Assembly: GCF_015709455.1 (NCBI RefSeq)
Contig: NZ_JADNQW010000005.1
Location: 4,112,001 to 4,176,000 of the forward strand
Reading direction: 5' to 3'
From: Methylosinus sp. H3A
GTDB lineage: Bacteria > Pseudomonadota > Alphaproteobacteria > Rhizobiales > Beijerinckiaceae
Length of the DNA stretch: 64,000 nt
Made by a program: the position numbers and the translations under genes. Each line of letters starts with the position of its first letter. Within the stretch, counting starts at the first letter, position 1. The notes under the pieces are model-generated. The model did no database searches, had not been told where the DNA came from, and saw only the letters and a list, made by a program, of their open reading frames with translations. Below are positions 47,013-56,395 of this stretch, one piece after another.

Positions 47013-47525
47013 ATGGACGCCATCGATCGGCATATTCTTTCGATTCTCCAAGAGGACGCCTCTCTCTCGATCGCCGACATAGCGGCGCAGGTCGGGCTGT
47101 CGCAGACGCCCTGCTGGAAACGCATCCAGAGGCTCGAGGCGAGCGGCGTGCTGCAGGGCCGTGTCGCCCTGCTCTCCCCCGAGAAGCTCGGCCTCGGCCT
47201 CAGCGTCTATGTCTCCATCGTCGCCGGCGAGCATTCCGACGCCTGGCTCGACCGCTTCACCCGCGCAGTCGCCGCCATGCCCGAAGTCGTGGAGTTCTAT
47301 CGCATGGCGGGCGACGTCGATTACATGCTGCGCGTGGTCGTGTCCGACATGGTCGCCTTCGACGAATTCTACAAGCGGCTGATCGCGGTCGCGCCTTTGC
47401 GCAATGTCGTGTCGCGCTTCGCCATGGAGCGCATCAAGGCGACGACGGCGCTGCCGCTGGAAACCGCGCCGCAGATCGCCTTTCCCCGTGCGCGCCGGGT
47501 GGCCGAAGAGGCCGTGGCAGGCTAA
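47013..47525 (+). CDS. Lrp/AsnC-family transcriptional regulator
   Basis: A 170-residue Lrp-type protein. The N-terminal helix-turn-helix is [25 protein letters not shown], then [17 protein letters not shown]. The ligand-binding RAM domain follows with [20 protein letters not shown]. It has only 47 bp to cysK on the same strand, so it is probably co-transcribed and senses an amino acid linked to cysteine metabolism. The gene is longer at its C-terminus than many AsnC proteins by about 15 residues. Confidence 0.92.
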   Translation: MDAIDRHILSILQEDASLSIADIAAQVGLSQTPCWKRIQRLEASGVLQGRVALLSPEKLGLGLSVYVSIVAGEHSDAWLDRFTRAVAAMPEVVEFYRMAGDVDYMLRVVVSDMVAFDEFYKRLIAVAPLRNVVSRFAMERIKATTALPLETAPQIAFPRARRVAEEAVAG

Positions 47526-47572
47526 AGTCAACACAAGCGCGTCAGCGACCAACACCATTCGAGGAGCAACCC

Positions 47573-48562
47573 ATGTCAGAGGCAGTAGCAGCGCCGATTT
47601 TCGTCCGATCGGAAAAACCGGGACGCGGCCGCGTCTATGATTCGATCACCCAGACCATCGGCGACACGCCCCTCGTGCGTTTCGACCGTCTCGCCAAGGA
47701 GAAGGGCGTCAAAGGCAATCTTCTCGGCAAGCTCGAATTCTTCAATCCGCTCGCCAGCGTCAAGGATCGCATCGGCGTCAATCTCATCGACTCGCTCGAG
47801 AAGAGCGGCCGCATCGCGCCGGGCCGCAATCTGCTCATCGAGCCGACCTCCGGCAACACCGGCATAGCGCTCGCCTTCGTGGCCGCCGCGCGCGGCTATC
47901 GCCTCATTCTCGTCATGCCCGAATCCATGTCGATCGAGCGCCGGCGCATTCTCGCCGTGCTCGGCGCCGAGCTGGTGCTGACCCCCGCCGCGCAGGGCAT
48001 GAAGGGCGCCGTGGCCAAGGCCACCGAGCTCGCCGCCGAAAATCCCGACGCGGTCATTCCGCAGCAATTCGAAAATCCGGCCAATCCCGAGATCCATCGC
48101 GCGACGACGGCCGAGGAGATCTGGAGCGACACCAATGGCGAGGTCGATTATTTCGTCTCCGGCGTCGGCACGGGCGGCACCATCACCGGCGTCGGCCAAG
48201 TGCTAAAGCCGCGCCGGCCGGGCCTCAAGGTCGTCGCCGTGGAGCCCGAGGATTCGGCGGTGCTCTCCGGCCGCCCGCCGGGACCGCATAAGATTCAGGG
48301 CATCGGCCCGGGCTTCGTGCCGCCGATTCTCGACCGCACGGTCATCGACGAGATCATCACCATCGGCAATCAGACGGCCTTCGACACTGCGCGCCAGCTC
48401 GCCAAATTCGAAGGCATTCCGGTCGGCATCTCGTCGGGCGCCGCCGTCGCCGCCGCGCTCGAGATCGCCGCGCGTCCAGAGGCCGCCGGCAAAAATATCG
48501 TGCTGATCATCCCCGACTTCGCCGAGCGCTATCTCTCGACCGCGCTGTTCGAAGGCGTCTGA
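47573..48562 (+). CDS. cysK: Cysteine synthase (O-acetylserine sulfhydrylase)
   Basis: Cysteine synthase makes cysteine from O-acetylserine and sulfide using PLP. The PLP lysine lies in NPLASVKDR (K64), the substrate loop is [10 protein letters not shown] (about 91-100), and [12 protein letters not shown] holds the phosphate-binding glycines. A GAGGAG site is 7 nt upstream of the ATG. At 329 residues the length is normal. The ending [11 protein letters not shown] is typical of CysK. Confidence 0.96.
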   Translation: MSEAVAAPIFVRSEKPGRGRVYDSITQTIGDTPLVRFDRLAKEKGVKGNLLGKLEFFNPLASVKDRIGVNLIDSLEKSGRIAPGRNLLIEPTSGNTGIALAFVAAARGYRLILVMPESMSIERRRILAVLGAELVLTPAAQGMKGAVAKATELAAENPDAVIPQQFENPANPEIHRATTAEEIWSDTNGEVDYFVSGVGTGGTITGVGQVLKPRRPGLKVVAVEPEDSAVLSGRPPGPHKIQGIGPGFVPPILDRTVIDEIITIGNQTAFDTARQLAKFEGIPVGISSGAAVAAALEIAARPEAAGKNIVLIIPDFAERYLSTALFEGV

Positions 48563-48572
48563 CCCATGCGAG

Positions 48573-48601
48573 GACGATCCGGGCCGTGGGCCCGGATCGT
48601 C
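48573..48601. terminator. Bidirectional hairpin after cysK
   Basis: A perfect inverted repeat with 13-base arms (GACGATCCGGGCC and its complement) and a 3-nt loop lies between the convergent ends of cysK and the small membrane protein gene. There is no T run on the plus side, so it may act with Rho or as a two-way barrier. Confidence 0.7.
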
Positions 48602-48611
48602 ACGCAAAGCT

Positions 48612-48962
48612 TCAGTGCGTATGGGGCTTTTGCGGAGCGGCCTTGCCGCGGCGCTCCAAATGGCGACGGCCGAAGCGGCCGCTCCAATAAGCGACGAAGA
48701 CGATGAAGAAGTAGATCAACAGCATCCAGGGCCAGCGCTCGCTGGCGCTCTCCGCCTTGTCGGAGAATTTGATCCAGCCTTCGAAGAGATATTCGACGCC
48801 GAAGCCGAAGATGAAGGTGAGGATCAGCACGCTCTTCCACCAGGACAGGCGAAAGAAGCCGACAGTGAGCGCGACCATCAATGCGACGACGCCGACGCCA
48901 TTGATGAACTGCTGCAGAAGCCCTTCGGAAAACAATGTGATCAGGCGAACGACAAAGACCAT
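48612..48962 (-). CDS. Small membrane protein of unknown function
   Basis: A 116-residue protein with three probable membrane segments (VGVVALMVALTVGFF, KSVLILTFIFGFGVEYLF and WMLLIYFFIVFVAYW) and a basic, His/Lys/Arg-rich end. The ATG has GAGGGG upstream. It begins 36 bp after the pyrB stop on the same strand and is probably co-transcribed with pyrB. The family is not recognised. In other bacteria pyrC or plsY often follow pyrB; neither is here. Confidence 0.75.
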   Translation of the reverse strand: MVFVVRLITLFSEGLLQQFINGVGVVALMVALTVGFFRLSWWKSVLILTFIFGFGVEYLFEGWIKFSDKAESASERWPWMLLIYFFIVFVAYWSGRFGRRHLERRGKAAPQKPHTH

Positions 48963-48998
48963 GCGGCGCCCCTCTGCGATCGACGAAACAAGCGCATA

Positions 48999-49946
48999 CT
49001 ACACATTCGGCAGATGCTGCGCGAGCGCCGCCAGCACCGCCATGCGGACGGCGACGCCCATTTCCACCTGATCTCGAATGAGCGAGCGGCTTCCATCCGC
49101 CACGCTCGAGTCGATCTCGACGCCGCGATTCATCGGCCCCGGATGCATGACGAGAGCATCTGGCGCGGCGAAGGCGAGCTTCTCCTCGTCGAGACCGAAG
49201 AAATGGAAATATTCGCGGCTGCTCGGCACGAAGGCGCCATTCATGCGCTCGCGCTGAAGCCGCAGCATCATCACAATATCCGCGCCGGCGAGCCCCGAGC
49301 GCATATCGTGGAACACTTCGACACCGAGCCGCGCGAGCGAATCGGGCGCGAGAGTCGAAGGCCCGACCGCGCGCAGCCGCGCGCCCAGCGCGCTCAAGAG
49401 AATGATGTTGGAGCGCGCGACGCGCGAATGCAGCACATCGCCGCAGATCGCCACGGTGAGCCCCTCGATGCGGCCCTTGTGGCGGCGGATCGTCAGCGCG
49501 TCGAGCAGCGCTTGCGTCGGATGCTCATGGGCCCCGTCGCCGGCGTTGACCACGGCGCAATCGACCTTGCGCGCCAGCAGATGCACGGCGCCGGCGCGAG
49601 CGTGGCGCACCACCAGAATATCCGGCCGCATGGCGTTGAGCGTCATCGCCGTGTCGAGCAGCGTCTCGCCCTTCTTCTCCGAGGAATTGGCGACCGACAT
49701 GTTCATCACATCGGCGCCGAGCCTTTTGCCGGCGATCTCGAAGGAGGCCTGGGTCCGCGTCGAGGATTCGTAGAAGAGATTGACCTGCGTGCGGCCGCGC
49801 AGAGTCGCCCGCTTCTTCTCCACCTGGCGGGAGACCTCGATCGCCTCCTCGGCCATGTCGAGCAGAGTGCCGATGTCGATGCGCGACAGCCCCTCTATGC
49901 CGAGCAGATGGCGATGCGGGAAGGCGGGATGCGATTTTTGCGGCAT
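48999..49946 (-). CDS. pyrB: Aspartate carbamoyltransferase, catalytic chain
   Basis: PyrB catalyses the first committed step of pyrimidine synthesis, joining carbamoyl phosphate and aspartate. The carbamoyl-phosphate motif is [13 protein letters not shown], with [10 protein letters not shown] and [14 protein letters not shown] as the other family signatures. The 315-residue length is normal for the catalytic chain. A dihydroorotase-like pyrC partner is not visible in the window. Confidence 0.97.
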   Translation of the reverse strand: MPQKSHPAFPHRHLLGIEGLSRIDIGTLLDMAEEAIEVSRQVEKKRATLRGRTQVNLFYESSTRTQASFEIAGKRLGADVMNMSVANSSEKKGETLLDTAMTLNAMRPDILVVRHARAGAVHLLARKVDCAVVNAGDGAHEHPTQALLDALTIRRHKGRIEGLTVAICGDVLHSRVARSNIILLSALGARLRAVGPSTLAPDSLARLGVEVFHDMRSGLAGADIVMMLRLQRERMNGAFVPSSREYFHFFGLDEEKLAFAAPDALVMHPGPMNRGVEIDSSVADGSRSLIRDQVEMGVAVRMAVLAALAQHLPNV

Positions 49947-50126
49947 GGCCGCCGTCTATAACAGTTTCTCGCGCGCTGGCCAGCCTCGCGCCATCATGGT
50001 TGAGGAATCCTCGAGACGATCCCTCGAAAGCGATGGCGGAACCAGAGGGGATGAAAAAGAGTTCTCGAATCTGCCCGACATAGAGAACGTCCTTTCCCAC
50101 AATTCTTCGCGAAACAGGAGATCGCC

Positions 50127-50618
50127 ATGCAACTCCGGCTCGGCTCGCCGCTCTTCGCGGCGGCTCTCTCCCTTAGCGCCGCCACGGCCATGGCGGCTCC
50201 CACGGTCGCCACGGATTTCTCCAATATGAGGTCAGGCCCCGGCGCGCGCTGGCCCGTCATCGCGCAAATCCCGGCCGGCGCCAAAATCCGGCTCGACAAT
50301 TGCGGGCCGGGCTGGAAACACGATTGGTGCCAGATCCGCTACAAGGGCAAGCGCGGCTTCGTCGCCGCAAACACGCTGGAGCCGACGATGAAGAATGTCA
50401 TTGTCGCCCCACTCGTCACCCGCGACATCACCGCCGTGCGCTCCGGCCCCGGCGAGAGCTGGAAAGTCGTCACCAAAATACCGCCCGGCCAGAAGGTGGT
50501 TTCCTCCGGCTGCCAGAAGGGTTGGATGACGAGCTGGTGCAAGGTCGCCTATGAGGGCAAGTCCGGCTATGTCGACCGCAATTATCTGAAGCGAAAAGGC
50601 GCTGTCTTCGCCCGATAA
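50127..50618 (+). CDS. Exported protein with two SH3b domains
   Basis: A 163-residue protein with a signal peptide (residues 1-23, ending in AMA-A) and two bacterial SH3 (DUF1058-type) domains. The first is FSNMRSGPGARWPVI, with DNCGPGWKHDWCQIRYKGKRGFV; the second is ITAVRSGPGESWKVV, with SGCQKGWMTSWCKVAYEGKSGYV. Each domain carries a cysteine pair that could form a disulfide. Such domains often bind cell-wall components. Its 3' two-thirds, with 3' flank, is repeated in direct tandem just downstream. Confidence 0.85.
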   Translation: MQLRLGSPLFAAALSLSAATAMAAPTVATDFSNMRSGPGARWPVIAQIPAGAKIRLDNCGPGWKHDWCQIRYKGKRGFVAANTLEPTMKNVIVAPLVTRDITAVRSGPGESWKVVTKIPPGQKVVSSGCQKGWMTSWCKVAYEGKSGYVDRNYLKRKGAVFAR

Positions 50619-50657
50619 GCCCGTCTCCTTCCGCGACGCAAAGAGCCCGAGACCGCG
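50284..50657. repeat. 374-bp tandem direct repeat, copy 1
   Basis: This segment starts inside the first SH3b domain and ends 39 bp after the gene stop, in the left arm of the gene's terminator region. It is followed immediately by a copy (50658-51031) that looks identical base for base over its full length. Copy 1 lacks the right arm of the terminator because the second copy begins there. Confidence 0.93.
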
Positions 50658-51031
50658 AAATCCGGCTCGACAATTGCGGGCCGGGCTGGAAACACGATTG
50701 GTGCCAGATCCGCTACAAGGGCAAGCGCGGCTTCGTCGCCGCAAACACGCTGGAGCCGACGATGAAGAATGTCATTGTCGCCCCACTCGTCACCCGCGAC
50801 ATCACCGCCGTGCGCTCCGGCCCCGGCGAGAGCTGGAAAGTCGTCACCAAAATACCGCCCGGCCAGAAGGTGGTTTCCTCCGGCTGCCAGAAGGGTTGGA
50901 TGACGAGCTGGTGCAAGGTCGCCTATGAGGGCAAGTCCGGCTATGTCGACCGCAATTATCTGAAGCGAAAAGGCGCTGTCTTCGCCCGATAAGCCCGTCT
51001 CCTTCCGCGACGCAAAGAGCCCGAGACCGCG
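50658..51031. repeat. 374-bp tandem direct repeat, copy 2 with gene remnant
   Basis: Copy 2 carries a headless version of the SH3b gene (open frame 50762-50992, 76 residues, identical to the C-terminal half of the intact gene). It has no signal peptide or ribosome site of its own and should be regarded as a remnant. 374 is not a multiple of three, so the upstream gene does not read into it. Recent duplication or misassembly are the options. Confidence 0.93.
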
Positions 51032-51056
51032 GGGAGCGGCGCGGGCTCTTTTTGCG
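51011..51056 (+). terminator. Intrinsic terminator after copy 2
   Basis: CGCAAAGAGCCCG pairs with CGGGCTCTTTTTGCG across an 18-bp loop, and the right arm holds five Ts. It is complete only after copy 2; the duplication cut copy 1 off from its right arm. Confidence 0.75.
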
Positions 51057-51069
51057 TCGGCGCGCATTT

Positions 51070-51096
51070 GACATATGCTCATCGGGAGCATATGTC
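51070..51096. promoter_or_regulatory. Palindrome 1 upstream of nadA
   Basis: Perfect 11-bp arms GACATATGCTC and GAGCATATGTC are separated by ATCGG. The inner TATGCTC/GAGCATA matches palindrome 2. The centre is 126 bp from that of palindrome 2, twelve helical turns. A NAD-responsive repressor such as NadQ is a likely binder, by context. Confidence 0.7.
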
Positions 51097-51196
51097 TCGG
51101 AGCAACGGATCGGCGAGGGTTGCCGAAACGTCATATCGCTTCTAAGCTGAAAACCATTCTCCGTCGGGGGGCCCCGGTGGAGTTTTTGATTGGCCA

Positions 51197-51221
51197 ACTT
51201 ATGCTCGAATTGAGCATAAGT
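51197..51221. promoter_or_regulatory. Palindrome 2 at the nadA start region
   Basis: Perfect 10-bp arms ACTTATGCTC and GAGCATAAGT are separated by GAATT. The site ends 17 bp before the nadA ATG, so a bound protein would block transcription or initiation. The arms share the TATGCTC/GAGCATA core and the 5-bp spacer with palindrome 1. Confidence 0.7.
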
Positions 51222-51238
51222 AAGTTCGGAGCAAGCCA

Positions 51239-52330
51239 ATGGCCATCCCGTTCCAGACCGCCGACAAAGAGCGAGCGCCCGCTCCGGCTTTGGGCGCGCT
51301 CGAGGGCGCGGCGCAGCGCTTTCCGGTGCTGCCCATGCCCAATCTCGCCTGGAACAAGGAGGTCGAGTCCGCGACCGCCCATCTTTACGAACGGGTGGCG
51401 AAGGTCATGCCGGCGATCGAATGGGCGTTCCATGCGCCTTATGTGAAGGCGATCAACGAGCTGAAGCGGGAACGCAACGCCGTCATCCTCGCCCATAATT
51501 ACCAGACGCCAGAAATCTATCACTGCGTCGCCGATTTCGTCGGCGACAGCCTGCAGCTCGCCAAGCTCGCCGCCTCCTCCGACGCCGAGATCATCGTGCA
51601 AGGCGGCGTGCATTTCATGGCCGAGACCTCGAAGATTCTGAGCCCCGAGAAAGTGGTGCTGATGCCCGATCTCGAGGCCGGCTGCTCGCTCGCCGCCTCG
51701 ATCACGGCGGCCGATGTTCGCGCGCTGCGCGCCGAATATCCGGGCGTGCCGATCGTCGCCTATGTCAACACTTCGGCGGATGTGAAGGCCGAGGTCGACA
51801 TTTGCTGCACCTCCTCCAATGCGCTGAAAGTCGTCGAGAGCCTCGGCTCCGACCGCGTCATCATGCTGCCGGATCGCTATCTCGCCGAGAATGTCGCTGC
51901 GCAGACCAAGGTGAAGATCATCGCGTGGCGCGGCGCCTGTGAGGTTCACGAGCGCTTCACGGCGGAAGAGCTCGAGACCTATCGCGCCGATAACCCCGGC
52001 GTGAAGATCATCGCCCATCCCGAGTGCCCGCGCGAAGTGGTGGAGATTTCCGATTTCGCCGGCTCGACGGCGGCGATGATCGATTATGTGCGCACGAAAA
52101 AGCCGGCGCGCGTGCTGCTCGTGACCGAATGCTCCATGGCCGACAATGTCGCCGCCGAGACGACGGGCACCGAGTTCATCCGCCCCTGCAATTTCTGCCC
52201 CCATATGAAGCGCATCACACTGCCGAAGATTCTCGATGCGCTGGTCCATATTCGCGAAGAGGTGACGGTCGATCCGCTGATCGCAGCGCGCGCGCGCGTC
52301 GCCGTGCAGCGGATGATCGATCTGGGGTGA
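51239..52330 (+). CDS. nadA: Quinolinate synthase A
   Basis: NadA condenses iminoaspartate with dihydroxyacetone phosphate to form quinolinate, using a [4Fe-4S] cluster. [15 protein letters not shown], the cysteine motif [19 protein letters not shown] segment [18 protein letters not shown] and [12 protein letters not shown] are visible. The 363-residue length matches the longer alphaproteobacterial NadA. GGAGC lies 7 nt before the ATG. It is the first gene of nadA-DUF4202-nadB-nadC, and paired palindromes precede it. Confidence 0.97.
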   Translation: MAIPFQTADKERAPAPALGALEGAAQRFPVLPMPNLAWNKEVESATAHLYERVAKVMPAIEWAFHAPYVKAINELKRERNAVILAHNYQTPEIYHCVADFVGDSLQLAKLAASSDAEIIVQGGVHFMAETSKILSPEKVVLMPDLEAGCSLAASITAADVRALRAEYPGVPIVAYVNTSADVKAEVDICCTSSNALKVVESLGSDRVIMLPDRYLAENVAAQTKVKIIAWRGACEVHERFTAEELETYRADNPGVKIIAHPECPREVVEISDFAGSTAAMIDYVRTKKPARVLLVTECSMADNVAAETTGTEFIRPCNFCPHMKRITLPKILDALVHIREEVTVDPLIAARARVAVQRMIDLG

Positions 52331-52336
52331 TGGACT

Positions 52337-52362
52337 CCCTTCTCGCGCTTGCGGGAGAAGGA
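52337..52362. repeat. Short palindrome in nadA-DUF4202 gap
   Basis: CCTTCTC and GAGAAGG arms with a GCGCTTGCGG-type loop form a hairpin between the two genes. It resembles the CCTTCTCCC elements at 13.5 kb and would be part of the operon message. Confidence 0.6.
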
Positions 52363-52381
52363 TTCTTCAAGGAGCGCGGCC

Positions 52382-53017
52382 ATGACGGCTCGATACGAGG
52401 CTCTGATCGCAGCGATCGACGCCGCCAATGCCGATGATCCACGCCGCGTGACGATCGACGGCGCCGAGCGCGCTTTCGAGATCGTCTACGCCGAGCGCAT
52501 GACGGCGCGCCTATCCGCGCTCTATCCCGAGGCTTCGGAGCTGCTGCAAATCGCGACGCGCGCGCAGCATTTACGGCGCTGGGATATTCCGCGCGAGAAA
52601 TTCCCGCTCGGCCGCCACGGCTATAATGATTGGCGCAAAGAGTGCCGCGTGCATCACGCGCGCCTCGTCGGCGAGCTCATGCGCGCGCAGGGCTATGAGG
52701 AAGAAGAGATCGCCCATGTCGGCGCGATCATCCGCAAGGAGAAGCTGAAGAAGGACCGCGACTCCCAGGCGTTGGAGAATGTCGCGGCGATCGTCTTCCT
52801 CGAGCATTATTTCGACGACTTCCACGAGAAATACAAAGATTACGACGATGAGAAGATCGTCGACATTCTCGGCAAGACGCTGTGCAAAATGTCGCCCAAG
52901 GGCCATGGCGCCGCACTCGCCCTGCCCCTGCCGGAGCGCACGCGCACACTGGTGGCGGCGGCCATCGCCAAGGAGAGCGAGGCGCTCGCCAAGCTCGCAA
53001 CCGTAGCGATCGACTAG
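52382..53017 (+). CDS. DUF4202 family protein in the nad operon
   Basis: A 211-residue soluble protein starting [20 protein letters not shown]. The central region [33 protein letters not shown] and [31 protein letters not shown] matches DUF4202 and carries histidine-aspartate spacing reminiscent of HD-type phosphohydrolases. The function is not known. It lies between nadA and nadB, within 51 and 31 bp, and shares their strand, so it is almost certainly co-transcribed with them. A ribosome-like AAGGAG lies 9 nt before the ATG. The family call is from recognised motifs and was not searched. Confidence 0.78.
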   Translation: MTARYEALIAAIDAANADDPRRVTIDGAERAFEIVYAERMTARLSALYPEASELLQIATRAQHLRRWDIPREKFPLGRHGYNDWRKECRVHHARLVGELMRAQGYEEEEIAHVGAIIRKEKLKKDRDSQALENVAAIVFLEHYFDDFHEKYKDYDDEKIVDILGKTLCKMSPKGHGAALALPLPERTRTLVAAAIAKESEALAKLATVAID

Positions 53018-53048
53018 TGGCCGGCGCGCCCCCTCGGGAGCTTTCACA

Positions 53049-54578
53049 GTGGTGACGCAGGATCCCATCCTCATCGTCGGCGGCGGCCTCGCCGGCCTCT
53101 TCTGCGCATTGAAGCTCGCGCCGCGTCGCGTCGTCGTACTGACGCCCGGCTCCATCGACGAAGGCGCCGCCTCCTTCTGGGCGCAGGGCGGCGTGGCGGC
53201 GGCGGTGCTCGACACGGATTCGCCGGAGCGACACGCCGAGGACACGCTGAAGGCCGGCGCCGGCATCGTCGATGCGGACATTGCGCTCGGCATGGCGCGC
53301 GAGGCGCGCGCGCGCATCGAAGACCTACTCTCCTATGGCGTGCCCTTCGATCGCGTCGACGGAAAATTCACGCCCTCGCGCGAGGCTGCGCATTCGGAGC
53401 GGCGCATCGTGCGCGTGAAGGGCGACACGGCCGGCCGCGCCATAATGGAGACGCTCGTCGCCGCCGTTCGCGGAACGCCGTCGATCGAATTATTGGAAGG
53501 TTTTTCCGCGCAGGAATTACTGACCCATGACGGCCGCGTCATCGGCCTGCGCGCACGCGGCCGCGATGGCCTGCTTCGCGATTTCCTCTCCCCCGCCGTA
53601 GTTCTGGCGACGGGCGGAATCGGCCATCTCTACCGCGTCACCACCAATCCGAACGAAGCGCGCGGCATCGGCCTCGCAATGGCGGCGCGCGCCGGAGCGC
53701 TCGTCGCCGATGCGGAATTCGTGCAATTCCACCCGACCGCCATCGACATTGGCGTCGATCCGGCGCCGCTCGCGACCGAATCGCTGCGCGGAGAAGGCGC
53801 GATCATCGTCGATCGCTCCGGCCGTCGCTTCATGGCGGAAATCGATCCGGCCGCCGAGCTCGCGCCGCGCGACATTGTCGCGCGCGGCGTCTTTGCCTCC
53901 ATCGCGGCGGGAGGCGGCGCCTTTCTCGATGCGCGCACCACGGTTGGCGCGGAGTTCCCCGCGCGCTTTCCCACGGTCTATGCGAGCTGCATGGCCGGAG
54001 GCGTCGATCCCGTGACCGCGCCCATTCCGATCGCGCCCGCCGCGCATTATCACATGGGCGGCGTCGCGACCGACGCGCGCGGGCGAACGTCGCTCGCCGG
54101 CCTCTGGGCGGCCGGAGAAGTCGCCTCCACCGGCGTGCATGGAGCCAATCGCCTCGCCTCCAACTCCCTGCTCGAGGCGGTGGTGTTCGCGGCGCGCATC
54201 GCAAATGATATCGGCGAGCAGAATGTCCAGGCCATGCCCGCCCCTGCCCCGTCGCCCGACGCAGAGGACGCGCCCGAGCAAGGGCTCGTCGACGAGCTGC
54301 GCGATGTGATGGCGCGCGATGTCGGCGTCATCCGAGATGCGATCGGGCTCACGCGCGCGGCGCGGGCGATTCTGCGCATCGAATCCGCGACGCCCCACGC
54401 GCAATTGCGCAATATGGCGCTGACCGCTCTGCTGGTGACGAGCGCGGCGCTAGTGCGGCGCGAGAGTCGCGGCGCGCATTTCCGCTCCGATTTTCCGCAG
54501 GCGGAGGACGCTCTCGCGCATCGCTCCTATATGACCATGGCGCAAGCGCGCGCCATCGCAGAGGAGGCGCTGAAATGA
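53049..54578 (+). CDS. nadB: L-aspartate oxidase
   Basis: NadB oxidises L-aspartate to iminoaspartate with FAD, feeding NadA. The FAD-binding loop is [16 protein letters not shown] near the N-terminus; [32 protein letters not shown] and [16 protein letters not shown] are family motifs. The length is 509 residues. GTG at 53049 is used, preceded by GGGAG. The stop overlaps the nadC ATG by 4 bp. Confidence 0.97.
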   Translation: MVTQDPILIVGGGLAGLFCALKLAPRRVVVLTPGSIDEGAASFWAQGGVAAAVLDTDSPERHAEDTLKAGAGIVDADIALGMAREARARIEDLLSYGVPFDRVDGKFTPSREAAHSERRIVRVKGDTAGRAIMETLVAAVRGTPSIELLEGFSAQELLTHDGRVIGLRARGRDGLLRDFLSPAVVLATGGIGHLYRVTTNPNEARGIGLAMAARAGALVADAEFVQFHPTAIDIGVDPAPLATESLRGEGAIIVDRSGRRFMAEIDPAAELAPRDIVARGVFASIAAGGGAFLDARTTVGAEFPARFPTVYASCMAGGVDPVTAPIPIAPAAHYHMGGVATDARGRTSLAGLWAAGEVASTGVHGANRLASNSLLEAVVFAARIANDIGEQNVQAMPAPAPSPDAEDAPEQGLVDELRDVMARDVGVIRDAIGLTRAARAILRIESATPHAQLRNMALTALLVTSAALVRRESRGAHFRSDFPQAEDALAHRSYMTMAQARAIAEEALK

Positions 54579-55435
54579 CGGCCGCCCCATGGACGCTCCC
54601 CGCTCCGCCCGTCGAAGATGTCGTGCGCGCCGCTCTCGCCGAGGATTTCGGCCGCGCCGGCGACATCACCACTCAGGCGACGATCCCCGAGACCGCCCGC
54701 GCCCGCGCTGTCATCGCCGCGCGCGAGGAGGGAATCGTCGCGGGCCTCGGCGTAGCGGCTTGCGCCTTTCGCCTCGTCGATCCTTCCGTCACCTTCACGG
54801 CTGCGACGCAGGATGGAGCGCGCATCGGCAAGGGCGATGTCCTTGCCCATATCGAAGGCCCCGCGCGCGCTATTCTCTCGGCCGAGCGTGTCGCGCTGAA
54901 TTTTCTCGGCCGGCTCTGCGGTATTGCCTCGCTCACGGCGCGCTACGCCGAAAAAATCGCGCATACGAAAGCCAGGGTCTGCGACACGCGCAAAACGACG
55001 CCGCTGCTGCGCGCTTTCGAGAAATATGCGGTGCGTTGCGGCGGCGGCGCCAATCACCGCTTCGGCCTCGACGACGCGGTGCTGATCAAGGACAATCACA
55101 TCGCCGTCGCCGGCGGCGTCGGCCCGGCGCTGCGTGCGGCAAAAGCCTTCGCCGGCCATATGGTGAAGATCGAAATAGAAGTCGACACGCTGGAGCAGCT
55201 CGAGGAAGTCCTCGCCGAAGGCGCCGATATCGTGCTGCTCGATAATATGGCCCCCGAGGCGCTGCGCGCCGCCGTCGCGCTGATCGGCGGACGCATGCTC
55301 GCCGAAGCGTCCGGCGGCGTCACGTTGGAGACGATCGCGGCTGTCGCGGAGACGGGCGTCGATCTCATCTCCGTCGGCGCGCTCACCCATTCGGCGCGGA
55401 CGCTGGACCTCGGCCTGGACATAGAGATCGGCTGA
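54575..55435 (+). CDS. nadC: Nicotinate-nucleotide pyrophosphorylase
   Basis: NadC converts quinolinate and PRPP to nicotinate mononucleotide with release of CO2. [16 protein letters not shown] opens the catalytic region; [15 protein letters not shown] and [20 protein letters not shown] carry the conserved basic residues, and [20 protein letters not shown] is the C-terminal phosphate site. 286 residues is normal. It completes the operon, and ATGA couples it to nadB. Confidence 0.97.
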   Translation: MTAAPWTLPAPPVEDVVRAALAEDFGRAGDITTQATIPETARARAVIAAREEGIVAGLGVAACAFRLVDPSVTFTAATQDGARIGKGDVLAHIEGPARAILSAERVALNFLGRLCGIASLTARYAEKIAHTKARVCDTRKTTPLLRAFEKYAVRCGGGANHRFGLDDAVLIKDNHIAVAGGVGPALRAAKAFAGHMVKIEIEVDTLEQLEEVLAEGADIVLLDNMAPEALRAAVALIGGRMLAEASGGVTLETIAAVAETGVDLISVGALTHSARTLDLGLDIEIG

Positions 55436-55449
55436 GCTACGCGCAGGCG

Positions 55450-56304
55450 TCACACCTCGCGTCTCAGACGGGCGAGCGCGGCGCTGCGGTTCGTCATCAC
55501 CTCCTCGAAGCGTGGCGAGAGGAGAAAGGCGAGCTCCTGCTCGCGCGTCACCGTCACCGGGTCTTGCGCGCGCAAATCCTCGTCGACGCGGCCGGGATGG
55601 CACATGACGAGATGACGCTCGCCCGGCGCGCGCAGATAGGCTTCGAAGCGGGCGGCGTAATCGCTATCCGGATCGAAATCGGAGAAGCCGGCGAAGCCCT
55701 CGTTGAGCAGAAAGCCGCGCGCGAGCGCCTCGTTGCGATAGCCGCGGCCGATGGCGCGGACGGCAAGAGCCTTGCGGAGGTCGGAGCCGCGAATGAAGAT
55801 GCGATGCATTCTGTCGCCGGCGTCGCGCAGCCATATCTTCTCGCCCTGCAATCCGCGCTTCTCCAGCGCGTCGAACAGAGCGGAGCGCACGCCCGGCAGC
55901 GCATGGACATGCTGATGCCCGTCGAGATGGTCCGGCGCGCGGCCCATCACCGCATAGAAGCGGTCGATCTGACGATCGACCTCGGCGCGGATTTCGTCCA
56001 TCGGCAGCTTGCCGCGCATGGCGGCGCGAATCACCTCACGCAGCGGCGGAAACACGCCGCCCGGCGCGAATTTCGGCATATTGGTGAGCGGGCGCCCGAG
56101 CGTCAGGTTGAAGTGGACGCCGATATCGGCGTCGTGGTTGCGGCGCGCCAGCTCCCGTCCCATGGCCGGCCAGCGCTCGGCGTTGGTCAGCGCCGAGACC
56201 GCCGAAAGGCGGCCGGCGTCCAGCGCCTCCAGAATGCCGAGGCTGACGCCCATGGAGAGCCCGTAATCGTCCGCGCAGAGCGCGATCGAACGTTGCGCCG
56301 TCAT
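55450..56304 (-). CDS. YdjC/HpnK-type carbohydrate deacetylase-like protein
   Basis: A 284-residue protein of the YdjC/ChbG superfamily. The catalytic pattern is LCADDYGLS near residues 9-17, VHFNLTLGRPL in the middle, and DHLDGHQHVHALPGV, with the metal-binding histidines and aspartates visible. HpnK, found in hopanoid gene clusters, belongs here, but no other hopanoid genes are present. It is divergent from a GT2 glycosyltransferase over 91 bp, so both may act on a lipid-linked sugar. The ATG at 56304 has AAGGGA upstream. Confidence 0.85.
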   Translation of the reverse strand: MTAQRSIALCADDYGLSMGVSLGILEALDAGRLSAVSALTNAERWPAMGRELARRNHDADIGVHFNLTLGRPLTNMPKFAPGGVFPPLREVIRAAMRGKLPMDEIRAEVDRQIDRFYAVMGRAPDHLDGHQHVHALPGVRSALFDALEKRGLQGEKIWLRDAGDRMHRIFIRGSDLRKALAVRAIGRGYRNEALARGFLLNEGFAGFSDFDPDSDYAARFEAYLRAPGERHLVMCHPGRVDEDLRAQDPVTVTREQELAFLLSPRFEEVMTNRSAALARLRREV

Positions 56305-56395
56305 TCTTGGTTCCCTTCCCCGCCCCAGTTCTCGCGCTTGCGCATTTTCGCGCGCCCGCCTAGGTCTTGCCCGGTTCGAACCTATAAGGCGAGCG

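Noticed and set aside
50284..51031. CRISPR-like array
   Set aside because: Only two long adjacent copies with no spacers and no cas genes; it is a tandem duplication.
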